A program made the translations under genes and the position numbers. From Amycolatopsis jiangsuensis (lineage in GTDB: Bacteria > Actinomycetota > Actinomycetes > Mycobacteriales > Pseudonocardiaceae), in NCBI RefSeq assembly GCF_014204865.1, contig NZ_JACHMG010000001.1, positions 248,001-312,000 of the forward strand: 64,000 nt of DNA, read 5' to 3'. The notes beneath the pieces are model-generated. The model had not been told where the DNA came from. It worked only from the letters and a program-made list of their open reading frames with translations, and searched no databases. Below, one piece after another: positions 55,586-64,000 of the stretch. How positions within the stretch are numbered: position 1 is the stretch's first letter; every line of letters starts with the position of its first letter.

Positions 55586-56182
55586 CGCGAGATCATCCCG
55601 TCCCGCCCCTCACACGCCGCCACGGGGGCACCTCCGGCCGGCACGGCGGGAGTACGGCACGGAGCCCTGACGGAGGTGTCCGTGACCGGGGGCCTGACGG
55701 AGCTGCTGTCCGTGCGGGCATCCCTGACGGAATCGGGCTCGGTCAAGCACTCCTTCATGGTCCGCTGGGAGATCGCTACGGGCGGACGGAGGTGCACGGA
55801 CGGTTCGAGCCGCAAGTGGACGGGCTCGGCTGTGAGTGGCGGGCTCGTGGTGTGAGTGGGGCTGGTGGTGTGGGCGGGCTCGTGATCTGAGCCGGGCTGA
55901 TGGTGTGGGTGGACGGGCCCGTGCAGGGCCCTGCCCGGCTCCCCACCGCGCCCCACCTGCGTCCCCCACTCCACCCCACCCGGGCTCCCCACCGGTCCCC
56001 ACTGCCGGGTGGCGGTGGTCCCCACGGTGCCGTGATCCGGACGTTTCAGGGGTGATCTGGTTGCCCGGGACCCCGCCATGGGGGATCTTGGCCACCGCGG
56101 CCCCCACCCGGCCCCACCTGGACCCACGACGCTGACCAGCGCAAACGCGTGACCCGACAGGGCGACAACGCGGCGGAGCGCG
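55586..56182 (+). repeat. Spacer with short G/T-rich repeat (tract G)
   Basis: Between the GT87 gene and mraZ. Around 55840-55915 four units of about 18 bp (GGGCTCGTGGTGTGAGTG and variants) run in tandem on the + strand. A C-rich stretch follows near 55925-55995. No reading frame with a credible start or SD is seen. Confidence 0.6.
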
Positions 56183-56210
56183 TTGACTGTGGTGGAAAGT
56201 GGGGTACGGT
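56183..56210 (+). promoter_or_regulatory. mraZ promoter (housekeeping sigma)
   Basis: TTGACT (56183-56188), 16-bp spacer, TACGGT (56205-56210). This is the best -35/-10 pair in the window and drives the division cluster. Confidence 0.7.
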
Positions 56211-56224
56211 GGTGCTCAGTGGGG
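56189..56224 (+). promoter_or_regulatory. Four MraZ-type operator repeats
   Basis: GTGGTG (56189), GTGGGG (56199), GTGGTG (56209) and GTGGGG (56219), spaced exactly 10 bp. They fill the -35/-10 spacer, the -10 flank and the start point. MraZ is known to bind such GTGG-type direct repeats at its own promoter, so repression by promoter occlusion is expected. Confidence 0.8.
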
Positions 56225-56291
56225 CAGAAGGGAGCCCCGGGGCCGGGATCGGGTGGTTCGCCAGCCGGGACCGGTAGGGAGGTGGACGCCG

Positions 56292-56723
56292 GTGTTCCTC
56301 GGCACCCACACCCCGAAGCTGGACGACAAAGGGCGGCTCGCGCTGCCCGCGAAGTTCCGCGACGCCTTGGCCGGTGGGCTGATGATCACCAAGGGGCAGG
56401 ACCACTGCCTCTTCGTCTTCCCCCGTGCCGAGTTCGAGCAGATGGCCCGGAAGGTCGCCGAAGCCCCGTTCACGAACGAGGCGGTGCGGGCCTACCAGCG
56501 CTATCTGTTCGCCGGGACCGACGAACAACGCCCGGACGGGCAAGGACGCATCGCGATCGCGTCCGAGCTGCGCAGGTACGCCGGGCTGAACAAGGAATGC
56601 GTGGTGATCGGCGCGATCACCCGGCTGGAGATCTGGGATGCCCAGGCGTGGCAGGGCTACCTGGACGAACACGAGGACAGCTACGCACAGGCTCGAGAGG
56701 AAGTCCTGCCGGGCGTCTTCTAG
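56292..56723 (+). CDS. mraZ: Transcriptional regulator MraZ
   Basis: A 143-aa AbrB/SpoVT-type DNA-binding protein heading the division cluster. Two swapped-hairpin units are visible with their D-x-K/Q-GR motifs: [15 protein letters not shown] (about residues 9-23) and [17 protein letters not shown] (about 84-100). GTG 56292 lies nine bases after AGGGAGG and begins the usual [11 protein letters not shown]; a longer frame to 56199 would run through the operator. Autoregulation via the four repeats upstream is expected. Confidence 0.96.
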   Translation: MFLGTHTPKLDDKGRLALPAKFRDALAGGLMITKGQDHCLFVFPRAEFEQMARKVAEAPFTNEAVRAYQRYLFAGTDEQRPDGQGRIAIASELRRYAGLNKECVVIGAITRLEIWDAQAWQGYLDEHEDSYAQAREEVLPGVF

Positions 56724-56907
56724 GAAAGGCGCACCTGCGTCGTCGGGGGACGCGGGTACGTCGCCCTCGCGGATGCCGTGAGGCCTCTGTCCGCTCTACG
56801 GCCCTGGCGCACCTTCCCCGGTGCCAGGTCGGCAAGCGGGCGGGCAGGGACCTGACGGCATCCGCCGCATCTTCCCTCGGCGCGAAGCACGAAAGGGGGG
56901 AAGGTCT
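56724..56907 (+). ncRNA. Structured rsmH (mraW) leader, candidate mraW RNA motif
   Basis: The 184-nt gap between mraZ and rsmH contains a hairpin at 56803-56828 (CCTGG-CG-CACC, TTCCCC loop, GGTG-CCAGG) just after CTCTACGG. A structured 'mraW RNA' is known upstream of this gene in actinobacteria; place and hairpin agree, but the covariance model could not be checked here. Confidence 0.4.
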
Positions 56908-57858
56908 GTGGCAGCCGAACACGTACCGGTGCTGGCCGCACGCATCGTCGACCTCTTCACCCCGGCGCTGGCCGAGCGCGACGCGGTGCTCGTGGACGCG
57001 ACGGTCGGGCTCGGCGGGCATGCCGACGCCCTCCTCGAAGCCTTCCCCCGGTTGCGGCTCGTCGGTCTCGACCGGGATCCCGCCGCGCTGGAGCGCTCCG
57101 GTGAGCGGCTCGCGCGCCACGGTGACCGGGTCGACCTCGTGCACACCGTCTACGACGGCCTGCCCGAGGCGCTCGCCGGGCTGGGACTGTCCACGGTGGA
57201 CGGCATCCTGTTCGATCTCGGCGTCTCGTCGATGCAGCTGGACCGCACCGAACGCGGGTTCGCCTACGCCCAGGACGCGCCGCTGGACATGCGGATGGAC
57301 CCGACCACCGGGTTCACCGCGGCCGACGTGCTCAACACCTACCCGCCGGGTGAGCTGATCCGGATCCTGCGCGACTACGGCGAGGAGCGGTTCGCGCAGC
57401 GGATCGTGCGCTCGGTCGTGGCGGAGCGGGACAAGGAGCCCTTCACCCGCAGCGGGCGGCTGGTGGAGCTGCTGTACGCGGCCGTGCCCGCGGCCAGCCG
57501 GCGCACCGGAGGGCATCCGGCCAAGCGCACCTTCCAGGCGCTGCGGATCGAGGTCAACGGCGAACTGGAGGTGCTGCGCCGGGCACTGCCCGCGGCACTC
57601 GGGGCGCTCGCGATGGGCGGCCGCATCGTCGTCGAGTCCTACCAGTCCCTGGAAGACCGGCTGGTGAAGCAGGCGCTCGCCGGGCTGGCGAAATCCCGGA
57701 CCCCGGAAGGGCTTCCGGTCGAGCTGCCCGGGCACGGCCCCCAGCTGCGGCTGCTGACCAGGGGCGCCGAGAAGGCCGCCGAAGGCGAGATCGAGCACAA
57801 CCCGCGGGCCGCCTCGGTGCGGCTGCGGGCAGCACAACGGATCGGAGAGCCGCGATGA
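56908..57858 (+). CDS. rsmH: 16S rRNA m4C1402 methyltransferase RsmH
   Basis: N4-methylates C1402 in the 16S rRNA decoding region (formerly MraW). The 316-aa protein has the opening [19 protein letters not shown] motif [41 protein letters not shown], the PLDMRMD block, and late [12 protein letters not shown] and [13 protein letters not shown] 56908 follows a purine-rich stretch (AAAGGGGGGAAGG). The stop overlaps the ftsL-like start (ATGA). Strongly conserved position after mraZ. Confidence 0.97.
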   Translation: MAAEHVPVLAARIVDLFTPALAERDAVLVDATVGLGGHADALLEAFPRLRLVGLDRDPAALERSGERLARHGDRVDLVHTVYDGLPEALAGLGLSTVDGILFDLGVSSMQLDRTERGFAYAQDAPLDMRMDPTTGFTAADVLNTYPPGELIRILRDYGEERFAQRIVRSVVAERDKEPFTRSGRLVELLYAAVPAASRRTGGHPAKRTFQALRIEVNGELEVLRRALPAALGALAMGGRIVVESYQSLEDRLVKQALAGLAKSRTPEGLPVELPGHGPQLRLLTRGAEKAAEGEIEHNPRAASVRLRAAQRIGEPR

Positions 57859-58556
57859 CCGCACCCACGAAGTCCCGCCGTCCCGGCGTGGCGACCCGGC
57901 GGCGTGCCCAGGCGGGGACCACGGTCGAGCCGGAACCGCGGACCACCACCGCGCAGCCGGCGGTCTCGCCGCGCCGTGCGTCGCGCGGGCGCACCACGGC
58001 TGCCGAGCGGGCGTACGCGCGCCGCGCGCAGCGTGCCGACCTGCTGCGTCAGCGTCCGGCGAGGAAGCCCGAAGCCGAGCCGCAACCGGTGCAGCCCAAG
58101 CGGGTCCGTACCCGGCTCAAGCTGCGCTGGCCGAGTTCGCGCGCCTCGTTCGTGCTGATCATGATGGGGCTGCTCGCGGCAGGGGTGGTGTCCACGCTGT
58201 GGCTGACCACGCAGGCGATCGCCGATTCCTACCGGTTGGAGCAGCTGCGGACCACCAACGCCGGGCTCGCCGAGTCGAAGGACCGGCTCGAACGCGAGGT
58301 AGCCAAGGCCCAGTCGCCGGCCTCGCTCGCCCCCGCCGCCAAGGCGCTCGGCATGGTGCCCGCCGGGGACCCGGCACGCATCGTGGTCGGCGCGGACGGC
58401 AAGACCCGCGTCGTCGGCGACCCGCAGAAGGCGCAGCCCCAGACTCCGGGTGAGGTCGGCACTCCGCCGTCCGCGCCGCCCGCCGCCGGACCGCAGGAAG
58501 GCGGGATCGAAGGCGATCTGGCGGGCACCCCGGCCGGCACCGAGGCAGGGCAGTGA
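57855..58556 (+). CDS. ftsL: FtsL-like divisome protein
   Basis: A 233-aa bitopic protein: a basic, low-complexity cytoplasmic head (about 1-95, RRRAQAGTT..., [16 protein letters not shown]), one transmembrane span ([21 protein letters not shown], about 97-117) and an external coiled coil ([26 protein letters not shown], about 127-152), then a Pro/Gly-rich tail. Sequence conservation in this family is poor; the call rests on topology and its place between rsmH and ftsI. It overlaps rsmH by ATGA and abuts ftsI. Confidence 0.85.
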   Translation: MTAPTKSRRPGVATRRRAQAGTTVEPEPRTTTAQPAVSPRRASRGRTTAAERAYARRAQRADLLRQRPARKPEAEPQPVQPKRVRTRLKLRWPSSRASFVLIMMGLLAAGVVSTLWLTTQAIADSYRLEQLRTTNAGLAESKDRLEREVAKAQSPASLAPAAKALGMVPAGDPARIVVGADGKTRVVGDPQKAQPQTPGEVGTPPSAPPAAGPQEGGIEGDLAGTPAGTEAGQ

Positions 58557-60475
58557 TGGCGGCAGGCGGGCAGCGCCGGGCACGGGCGACCGGCAGCGCG
58601 CGGCGCACCTACGCCGCGGGCACCCGTCGCGCGGTCGCGAAACGCGGTAACGGCGGGCAACGCAGCCGGTACTCCGCGGTGCGCATCCTGCTGGTGGTGA
58701 TCATGGTCGTCGCGGGCGCGAAACTGGTGCAGGTCCAGTGGTTCGAGGCCCCCGCGCTGTCGGCCGCCGCCGAACGCCAGCGCACGCTCACCATCGACAT
58801 CCCGGCCGAGCGCGGGTCCATTGTGGACCGCAACGGGGCGAAGCTGGCGTTCAGCGTGGAAACCCGCACCCTGTCGGTGAACCTGCGGGCACTGCACAAG
58901 TCGATGGACGAGTACGCGAAGGAGCACCCGCAGAAGGGCCGCACCTTCGAGACCGAGGTCACCGCGGCGGCGAAGCTCATCGCGCAGAAGGTGCCGAACC
59001 TGACCACCGAGCAGGAACAGCTGAAGCTGCTGCACAAGCCGCAGTCGTTCACCTACCTGGTCGACGACGTCGAGCCGTCGGTGGCCGACGACATCGTGGA
59101 GCAGTACCCGTGGATCAGCGTGGAGAACCGCGCCAAGCGCGAGTACCCGGGGGACACGCTCGGCTCCAACATCGTCGGCCTCGCGAACTGGCGGATGGAC
59201 GACCCCGACGTGTCCAAGCACAACCTGCACGGGGTCGTCGGGCTGGAGCGTTCCCGCGACGACGCGCTGGCGGGCACGCCCGGGCGGGAGATCGTGAACA
59301 CCCAGAACGGCAACGACAACCTGTACCTGCCCGGCACCGAGCACGTGCTGCAGGCCGCGGTGCCGGGTTCCGACCTGGAGCTGACGCTCGACTCCGACGT
59401 GCAGTACGAGCTGCAGCGGCAACTGAGCGACTACGTCGCGCAGTCGAACGCCAAGGGCGGCCAGGCGGTCGTCATGGACGCGAAGACCGGTGAGGTCTAC
59501 GGGCTGGCCGACGCCAAGACGTTCAACCCGAACGATCCCTCCACGCTGGAGAACGACCTGCTCAACAACCGCCCGGTGACCACGCCCTACGAACCGGGTT
59601 CGGTGAACAAGGTGGTGACCGCGACCGCGGCGATCGACGGCGGGATCGCCTCGCCGACCTCGACGCTGCAGGTCCCCGGCACGATCAAGATCGCCGACCG
59701 GACGGTGCACGACGCCTGGACGCACGGTACCCAGACGTTCACCACCACCGGCGTGTTCGCCAAGTCGTCCAACGTCGGCACGCTCGAGCTGGCGCAGAAG
59801 GTCGGGCCGGACAAGTACCTGGAGATGCTGAAGAAGTTCGGCATCGGGGCCAGGACCGGGATCGGACTGCCCGGCGAGAGCTCGGGGTACGTCCCCGCGC
59901 GCGACCAGTGGTCGGCTTCGACCTTCGGCAACCTGCCGATCGGGCAGGGCCTGTCGATGACCGTGGTGCAGATGGCCGGGATGTACCAGGCGATCGCGAA
60001 CGACGGGCTGCGCGTGCCACCGCGGATCGTGAAGTCGGAGAAGAAGCCGGACGGCTCGGTGGTGCCCGAACCGGCGCCGAAGACCGAGCAGGTGGTCAGC
60101 CCGCAGACCGCGAAGACGGTGCGTGACATGCTGCGCGCGGTGGTGCAGAACGCCAAGAGCCCGAACGCGGGCACGGCGCCCTCGGCCGCGCTGGAGGGCT
60201 ACCAGATCTCCGGCAAAACGGGCACCGGTCAGCAGATCGACCCGCGCACCAAGGCCTACAGCGGCAGCCTGGCGAACATCACCTTCGCCGGCATCCTGCC
60301 CGCCGACAATCCGCGGTTCGTGGTGGGCATCCGGCTCGACGCGCCGGACACCACGCTGCCCGCGGGGCATTCGGCGGGACCGCTGTTCCACTCGATCGCC
60401 TCCTACCTCGCGCAGCGCTACCAGATCCCGGTGTCCGGCGCGGAGTCGCCGGTGGTCCCGCTCGTCGTTTCCTGA
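58556..60475 (+). CDS. ftsI: Septal peptidoglycan transpeptidase FtsI (PBP3/PbpB)
   Basis: Class B penicillin-binding protein of the divisome, 639 aa. A basic head and one membrane span (about 42-62, RILLVVIMVVAGAKLVQVQW) anchor an external dimerisation domain starting IPAERGSIVDRNGAKLAFS and the transpeptidase domain with S349-V-N-K352, S404-S-N and K554-T-G. ATG 58556 uses the last base of the ftsL stop (TGATG); GTG 58553 is an alternative. No PASTA domain. Ends before a strong hairpin. Confidence 0.97.
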   Translation: MAAGGQRRARATGSARRTYAAGTRRAVAKRGNGGQRSRYSAVRILLVVIMVVAGAKLVQVQWFEAPALSAAAERQRTLTIDIPAERGSIVDRNGAKLAFSVETRTLSVNLRALHKSMDEYAKEHPQKGRTFETEVTAAAKLIAQKVPNLTTEQEQLKLLHKPQSFTYLVDDVEPSVADDIVEQYPWISVENRAKREYPGDTLGSNIVGLANWRMDDPDVSKHNLHGVVGLERSRDDALAGTPGREIVNTQNGNDNLYLPGTEHVLQAAVPGSDLELTLDSDVQYELQRQLSDYVAQSNAKGGQAVVMDAKTGEVYGLADAKTFNPNDPSTLENDLLNNRPVTTPYEPGSVNKVVTATAAIDGGIASPTSTLQVPGTIKIADRTVHDAWTHGTQTFTTTGVFAKSSNVGTLELAQKVGPDKYLEMLKKFGIGARTGIGLPGESSGYVPARDQWSASTFGNLPIGQGLSMTVVQMAGMYQAIANDGLRVPPRIVKSEKKPDGSVVPEPAPKTEQVVSPQTAKTVRDMLRAVVQNAKSPNAGTAPSAALEGYQISGKTGTGQQIDPRTKAYSGSLANITFAGILPADNPRFVVGIRLDAPDTTLPAGHSAGPLFHSIASYLAQRYQIPVSGAESPVVPLVVS

Positions 60476-60505
60476 GTCCCGGCCGGTTTCGCCGCCGGGG
60501 AGCCG

Positions 60506-60552
60506 CTTTCCCGCCCGCAGCAACGTCCACATGGGCCGTGCGGGCGGGAAAG
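60506..60552 (+). terminator. 14-bp perfect stem-loop between ftsI and murE
   Basis: CTTTCCCGCCCGCA (60506-60519) pairs exactly with TGCGGGCGGGAAAG (60539-60552) around a 19-nt loop. It lies 31 nt after the ftsI stop and 110 bp before murE, which has its own promoter, so the division cluster is split into two transcripts here. Confidence 0.8.
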
Positions 60553-60649
60553 GCTTTGCGGCACAACGACGAGTGCCGCTCCTTTAGCACACGCGGGGCA
60601 CCGCCGCGCGTTCGCCGTACCGGCTTGGGTCACCCGGACACGGCCTCGG

Positions 60650-60655
60650 TAACCT
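60650..60655 (+). promoter_or_regulatory. -10 element of a predicted leaderless mRNA (murE)
   Basis: TAACCT, seven bases, GTG 60663. No SD precedes the start. Confidence 0.6.
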
Positions 60656-60662
60656 CTCCGGC

Positions 60663-62279
60663 GTGTCCGTGTCCTCGTCCCAGCCCCAGAGCGGGCCGGT
60701 CGCCGCTTCGCTGCCCGACAGCCCGGCGAAAGTCGTCGCCGCGCCGCCGCGCCCGGCCCGGATCGAACCGGTCCCGCTGGCCACCCTGCTCGCCCGCGCG
60801 GGTGCGCGGCTGATCGCAGACCGGCCCGAGGCCGCCGATCTCACCGTCACCGGCAGCACCCTGCGCGCGCAGCACGTGCTGCCCGGCGACCTGTTCGCCG
60901 GACTGCCCGGCGCCCGCGCCCACGGCGCCGACTTCAGCGGCCAGGCGATCGCGGCCGGTGCGGCCGCGGTGCTGACCGACCCGGCGGGCGCCGAGCGGCC
61001 CGCGCTGCGCGACGCCGGCGTGCCGATCCTGGTGCACCCGGACCCGCGGGACGCGCTCGGCGAGATCGCCGCGTGGATCTACGGCGAGCCCTCGCTGCAG
61101 GTGTCCGTGCTGGGCGTCACCGGCACCGCGGGCAAGACCACCACCTCCTACCTGGTGGACGCCGGGCTGCGTGCGGCCGGGCTGACCACCGGCCTGATCG
61201 GCACCATCGAGACCCGGATCGCCGGGGAGCGGCTGGCCAGCGGCTTCACCACCCCGGAGGCGCCGGACCTGCAGGCGCTGCTCGCGGTGATGCTGGAGCA
61301 GGGCGTCACCCACGTGCCGATGGAGGTCTCCAGCCACGCGCTCGCGCTGGGCCGGGTCAACGGCACCCGGTTCGCGGTCGGCGCGTTCACCAACCTCTCG
61401 CAGGACCACCTGGACTTCCATCACGACATGGAGGAGTACTTCGCGGCCAAGGCGAAGCTCTTCGACGGGCGCTCCACCACCGAGGTCGTCGTCGTGGACA
61501 CCGCGTGGGGACAGGCCCTGCTCACCCCGCAGACGGTGACCGTGTCGATCGAGCCGGGCACCGTCTCCCCCGAGGCCGACTGGCGTGCCTCGGACATCGC
61601 GGCGACCCCGGCCGGAGAGCAGACCTTCACCCTGCACGGCCCCGGCGGGCTCGTCCGCGCCGCGAAGATCCCGTTGCCCGGCACGTTCAACGTGGCCAAC
61701 GCGGTGCTCGCGGCGGCGATGCTGGGCAGCGCGGGCGTCTCGGCCGACGACATCGTGGCCGGGCTGGCCGCGGTCGAGGTGCCCGGCCGGATGGAGCGGG
61801 TGTACCTCGGCCAGGAGTTCACCGCGGTGGTCGACTACGCGCACAAGCCGGCCGCGGTCGCCCAGGGCCTGGACGCGCTGCGGGCCCGCACCGAGGGCCG
61901 GATCATCACCGTGCTCGGCTGCGGTGGCGACCGGGACACCGCGAAGCGGCCGGTGATGGGCGAGGCCGCGGTGCGTCGCAGCGACGTGCTGATCGTGACC
62001 GACGACAACCCGCGGTCGGAGGATCCGGCCGCGATCCGCGCCGCGATGCTGGCCGGGGCGCGGGGGGTCGGCCCGGCGCAGGGCGGCGAGGTGTTCGAGG
62101 TCGGCGACCGGCGCGAGGCCATCGCGCACGCGGTCGCGCTCGCCGCACCGGGCGACATCGTCTTCATCGCCGGCAAGGGCCACGAGACCGGCCAGGAGGC
62201 GCACGGGATCGTGCACCCGTTCTCCGACCGCGACGAACTCGAGGCCGCCATCCGCAAGCGTCTCGAGGTGACCGCGTGA
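60663..62279 (+). CDS. murE: UDP-MurNAc-L-Ala-D-Glu:meso-DAP ligase
   Basis: Adds meso-diaminopimelate to the peptidoglycan precursor. The 538-aa protein has an extra 35-residue Ser/Pro/Ala head, the N-terminal Rossmann-like domain, the ATP loop GVTGTAGKTTTSYLV, the EVSSHAL segment, the Lys region YFAAKAKLF, and D447-D-N-P-R451 (DDNPRSED), the motif selecting meso-DAP over lysine. This agrees with dapA and dapB in the window. The stop overlaps murF by four bases (GTGA). Confidence 0.97.
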   Translation: MSVSSSQPQSGPVAASLPDSPAKVVAAPPRPARIEPVPLATLLARAGARLIADRPEAADLTVTGSTLRAQHVLPGDLFAGLPGARAHGADFSGQAIAAGAAAVLTDPAGAERPALRDAGVPILVHPDPRDALGEIAAWIYGEPSLQVSVLGVTGTAGKTTTSYLVDAGLRAAGLTTGLIGTIETRIAGERLASGFTTPEAPDLQALLAVMLEQGVTHVPMEVSSHALALGRVNGTRFAVGAFTNLSQDHLDFHHDMEEYFAAKAKLFDGRSTTEVVVVDTAWGQALLTPQTVTVSIEPGTVSPEADWRASDIAATPAGEQTFTLHGPGGLVRAAKIPLPGTFNVANAVLAAAMLGSAGVSADDIVAGLAAVEVPGRMERVYLGQEFTAVVDYAHKPAAVAQGLDALRARTEGRIITVLGCGGDRDTAKRPVMGEAAVRRSDVLIVTDDNPRSEDPAAIRAAMLAGARGVGPAQGGEVFEVGDRREAIAHAVALAAPGDIVFIAGKGHETGQEAHGIVHPFSDRDELEAAIRKRLEVTA

Positions 62280-63811
62280 TCGAACTCAGCCTTGCCGAGA
62301 TCGCCGACGTCGTCGGCGGCCGGCTGCACCGCACCGACGGCTCTCCGGTGGTCACCGGCAGCGTCGAGTTCGACACCCGCGAACTCGGGGCGGGCGGGCT
62401 GTTCCTCGCGCTGCCCGGGGAACGCGTCGACGGCCACGACTTCGCCGCGCGCGCGGTCGAATCCGGTGCGGTGGGCGTGCTCGCCGCACGCGAGGTGGAC
62501 GCCCCGGCGATCGTCGTGCCGCCGCTGCCCGGGGGCCGGGCGCACGAGCGGTCGGTGGCGCTGGCCGGCGACACCGACGGGTCCGGCGCCGCGGTGCTGG
62601 CCGCGCTGGCGAAGCTGGCCCGGTACGTGGTGGACATGCTGGCCGCAGGCGGGCTGACCGTCGTCGGGATCACCGGTTCGTCCGGCAAGACCTCGACCAA
62701 GGACGTCATCGCGCAGCTGCTCGAGCCGATGGGAGCCACCGTCGCGCCGCCCGGTTCGTTCAACAGCGAGCTGGGCCACCCGTGGACCGCCCTGCGGGCG
62801 GGCCGGGACACGAAGTACCTGGTGCTGGAGCTGTCGGCCCGCGGGCCCGGGCACATCGCCGAACTGGCCGCGATCGCGCCGCCGCGGATCGGCGCGGTGC
62901 TCAACGTGGGCAGTGCGCACGTCGGCGAGTTCGGCTCGCGCGAGGGCATCGCGAAGACCAAGGGGGAACTGGTCGAGGCACTGCCGGAGGACGGCCTCGC
63001 GGTGCTCAACCTCGACGATCCGCTGGTCGCCGCGATGGCGAGCCGGACCCGCGCCCGGGTCGCCGGCGTGGGGGAGAGCCCCTCGGCGCAGGTGCGGGCC
63101 GCGGACATCACCCTGGACGCGGAGGTCCGCGCGTCGTTCCGGCTGGTCACCCCGGCCGGCGAAGCCCCGGTCACCCTGCCCCTGCACGGCGAGCACCACG
63201 TGGGCAACGCGCTGTCCGCGGCCGCGATCGCGCTGGAACTGGGCGCGACGCCGGAGGAGATCGCGCAGCGGCTGTCGGCACTGCAGCGCCGGTCCGCCCG
63301 CCGGATGGAGGTCACCACCCGCCCCGACGGCGTCACCGTGCTCAACGACTCGTTCAACGCCAATCCCGAATCGGTGCGTGCCGGGCTCAAGGCGCTGGCC
63401 TCGATGAGCCGCTCGTCCGGCCGGCGCGCCTGGGCCGTGCTCGGCGTGATGGGGGAGCTGGGCGAGGAGTCGGTGACCGCGCACGACGGGATCGGCAGGC
63501 TCGTGGTCCGGCTCAACATCGACCGGTTGGTGGTGGTCGGGAACGAGGCCGCCGCGATGCACCAGGGCGCGACCCAGGAGGGCTCCTGGGGCGAGGAGTC
63601 GGTGCTGGTACCCGATGCCGAGTCCGCCGTCGCGCTGCTGCATGATCAGCTCCGTCCCGGGGACGTGGTGCTGGTCAAGGCGTCCAAGGCGGCCCGTCTC
63701 TGGCGGGTGGCCGAGGCACTGCTGACCGGCCCCGGAAGCACCGGTCCGGCCGCTGCTCCCGGGACGCCACTCCCACCCTCCTCCGAACCCTCGAACGGTG
63801 GTCACGCGTGA
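62276..63811 (+). CDS. murF: UDP-MurNAc-tripeptide:D-Ala-D-Ala ligase
   Basis: Completes the cytoplasmic muropeptide by adding D-Ala-D-Ala. The 511-aa protein starts at GTG 62276 ([16 protein letters not shown]), has the MurF N-terminal [30 protein letters not shown] loop [15 protein letters not shown], the [15 protein letters not shown] block and the late [19 protein letters not shown] short Pro/Ser tail extends the C-terminus. Coupled to murE and to mraY by GTGA overlaps. Confidence 0.97.
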   Translation: MIELSLAEIADVVGGRLHRTDGSPVVTGSVEFDTRELGAGGLFLALPGERVDGHDFAARAVESGAVGVLAAREVDAPAIVVPPLPGGRAHERSVALAGDTDGSGAAVLAALAKLARYVVDMLAAGGLTVVGITGSSGKTSTKDVIAQLLEPMGATVAPPGSFNSELGHPWTALRAGRDTKYLVLELSARGPGHIAELAAIAPPRIGAVLNVGSAHVGEFGSREGIAKTKGELVEALPEDGLAVLNLDDPLVAAMASRTRARVAGVGESPSAQVRAADITLDAEVRASFRLVTPAGEAPVTLPLHGEHHVGNALSAAAIALELGATPEEIAQRLSALQRRSARRMEVTTRPDGVTVLNDSFNANPESVRAGLKALASMSRSSGRRAWAVLGVMGELGEESVTAHDGIGRLVVRLNIDRLVVVGNEAAAMHQGATQEGSWGEESVLVPDAESAVALLHDQLRPGDVVLVKASKAARLWRVAEALLTGPGSTGPAAAPGTPLPPSSEPSNGGHA

Positions 63812-64000
63812 TCAACATCCTGATCGCGGCCGCGGCGGGCCTGCTGGTCTCGATCCTCCTCACGCCGTATCTCATCCGGGTCTTCTCCCGGCAGGGTTTC
63901 GGCCAGGAGATCCGCGAAGAAGGCCCGCAGGGGCACAAGTCGAAGCGCGGCACCCCGACCATGGGTGGCGTCGCGATCATCATCGCGATGGTCGTCGGCT
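63808..64000 (+). CDS. mraY: Phospho-MurNAc-pentapeptide transferase, 5' part
   Basis: Forms lipid I on undecaprenyl phosphate. Only the first 64 codons are in the window: one membrane span ([21 protein letters not shown]), then [29 protein letters not shown], the first cytoplasmic loop typical of MraY, and the start of the second span. GTG 63808 overlaps the murF stop by four bases. The gene continues beyond the right edge. Confidence 0.96.
   Translation, partial: MINILIAAAAGLLVSILLTPYLIRVFSRQGFGQEIREEGPQGHKSKRGTPTMGGVAIIIAMVVG

Noticed and set aside
56199..56291. Upstream extension of MraZ
   Set aside because: The frame is open but would translate the promoter and operator; GTG 56292 has a good SD and gives the normal MraZ start.

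Overview
The window is very GC-rich, has actinobacterial gene content and order, and uses many GTG starts. It is most likely a chromosomal segment of a Pseudonocardiaceae member (Amycolatopsis-like). This is inferred from synteny with the mycobacterial pnp / M16 peptidase / dapB / thyX / dapA / RNase J / ftsK / pgsA / clgR / pspA / pspM block and the dinB / DUF3040 / mraZ / rsmH / ftsL / ftsI / murE / murF / mraY block, from the DUF3558, EspG and PPE-like genes, and from meso-DAP type MurE. No phage, insertion sequence, CRISPR array, rRNA or tRNA was seen.

Layout. 1-5.5 kb: 3' part of pnp, M16 peptidase, dapB, a TPR-like membrane protein, a VTT membrane protein, GtrA. 5.4-10 kb: a GNAT, an AlkX/YcaQ-type DNA glycosylase, a 1.1 kb gene-free tract with four 90-bp tandem repeats, then a ribbon-helix-helix regulator plus DUF4097 pair. 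10-19.7 kb: thyX, ACT protein, mntH, Ser/Thr kinase, dapA, RNase J, EamA exporter, WrbA, PlsC-like acyltransferase. 19.8-31 kb: ftsK, a small secreted protein, an ArgA-like acetyltransferase, an acyltransferase-3/SGNH protein, and a 1487-aa protein with one degenerate and three intact AAA+ modules. 30-36 kb: rimO-pgsA-cinA, clgR, pspA-pspM. 36-46 kb: allophanate hydrolase, pyrD, nei2 with an orphan parA, a methyltransferase, dinB, DUF3040. 46-55.6 kb: a MoxR / DUF58 / transglutaminase operon read leftward, then a rightward WXG-like / DUF3558 / PPE-like / EspG cluster and a GT87 mannosyltransferase. 56-64 kb: the division and cell-wall (dcw) cluster from mraZ into mraY.

What stands out. Seven spacer regions carry long degenerate repeat tracts with unrelated unit lengths (about 18, 25, 30, 32 and 90 bp), all G/T-rich on the SAME (+) strand whichever way the flanking genes point. 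One of them forms an open frame between DUF58 and the transglutaminase, with ATGA overlaps at both ends. At least eight starts share one leaderless architecture, TANNNT-N7-(A/G)TG. Several autoregulatory sites can be read directly: four MraZ repeats at exact 10-bp spacing inside a promoter, a ClgR-type box before clgR, direct repeats before the RHH gene, and a DtxR/MntR-type palindrome before mntH. A 12-codon ORF with a nearly full-length anti-16S Shine-Dalgarno lies alone between nei2 and pyrD.

Functionally the region combines lysine/DAP and peptidoglycan synthesis (dapA, dapB, murE, murF, mraY, ftsI), RNA decay (pnp, RNase J), division and chromosome segregation (ftsK, ftsL, mraZ), envelope stress (clgR, pspA, pspM) and DNA repair or tolerance (alkX, nei2, dinB).
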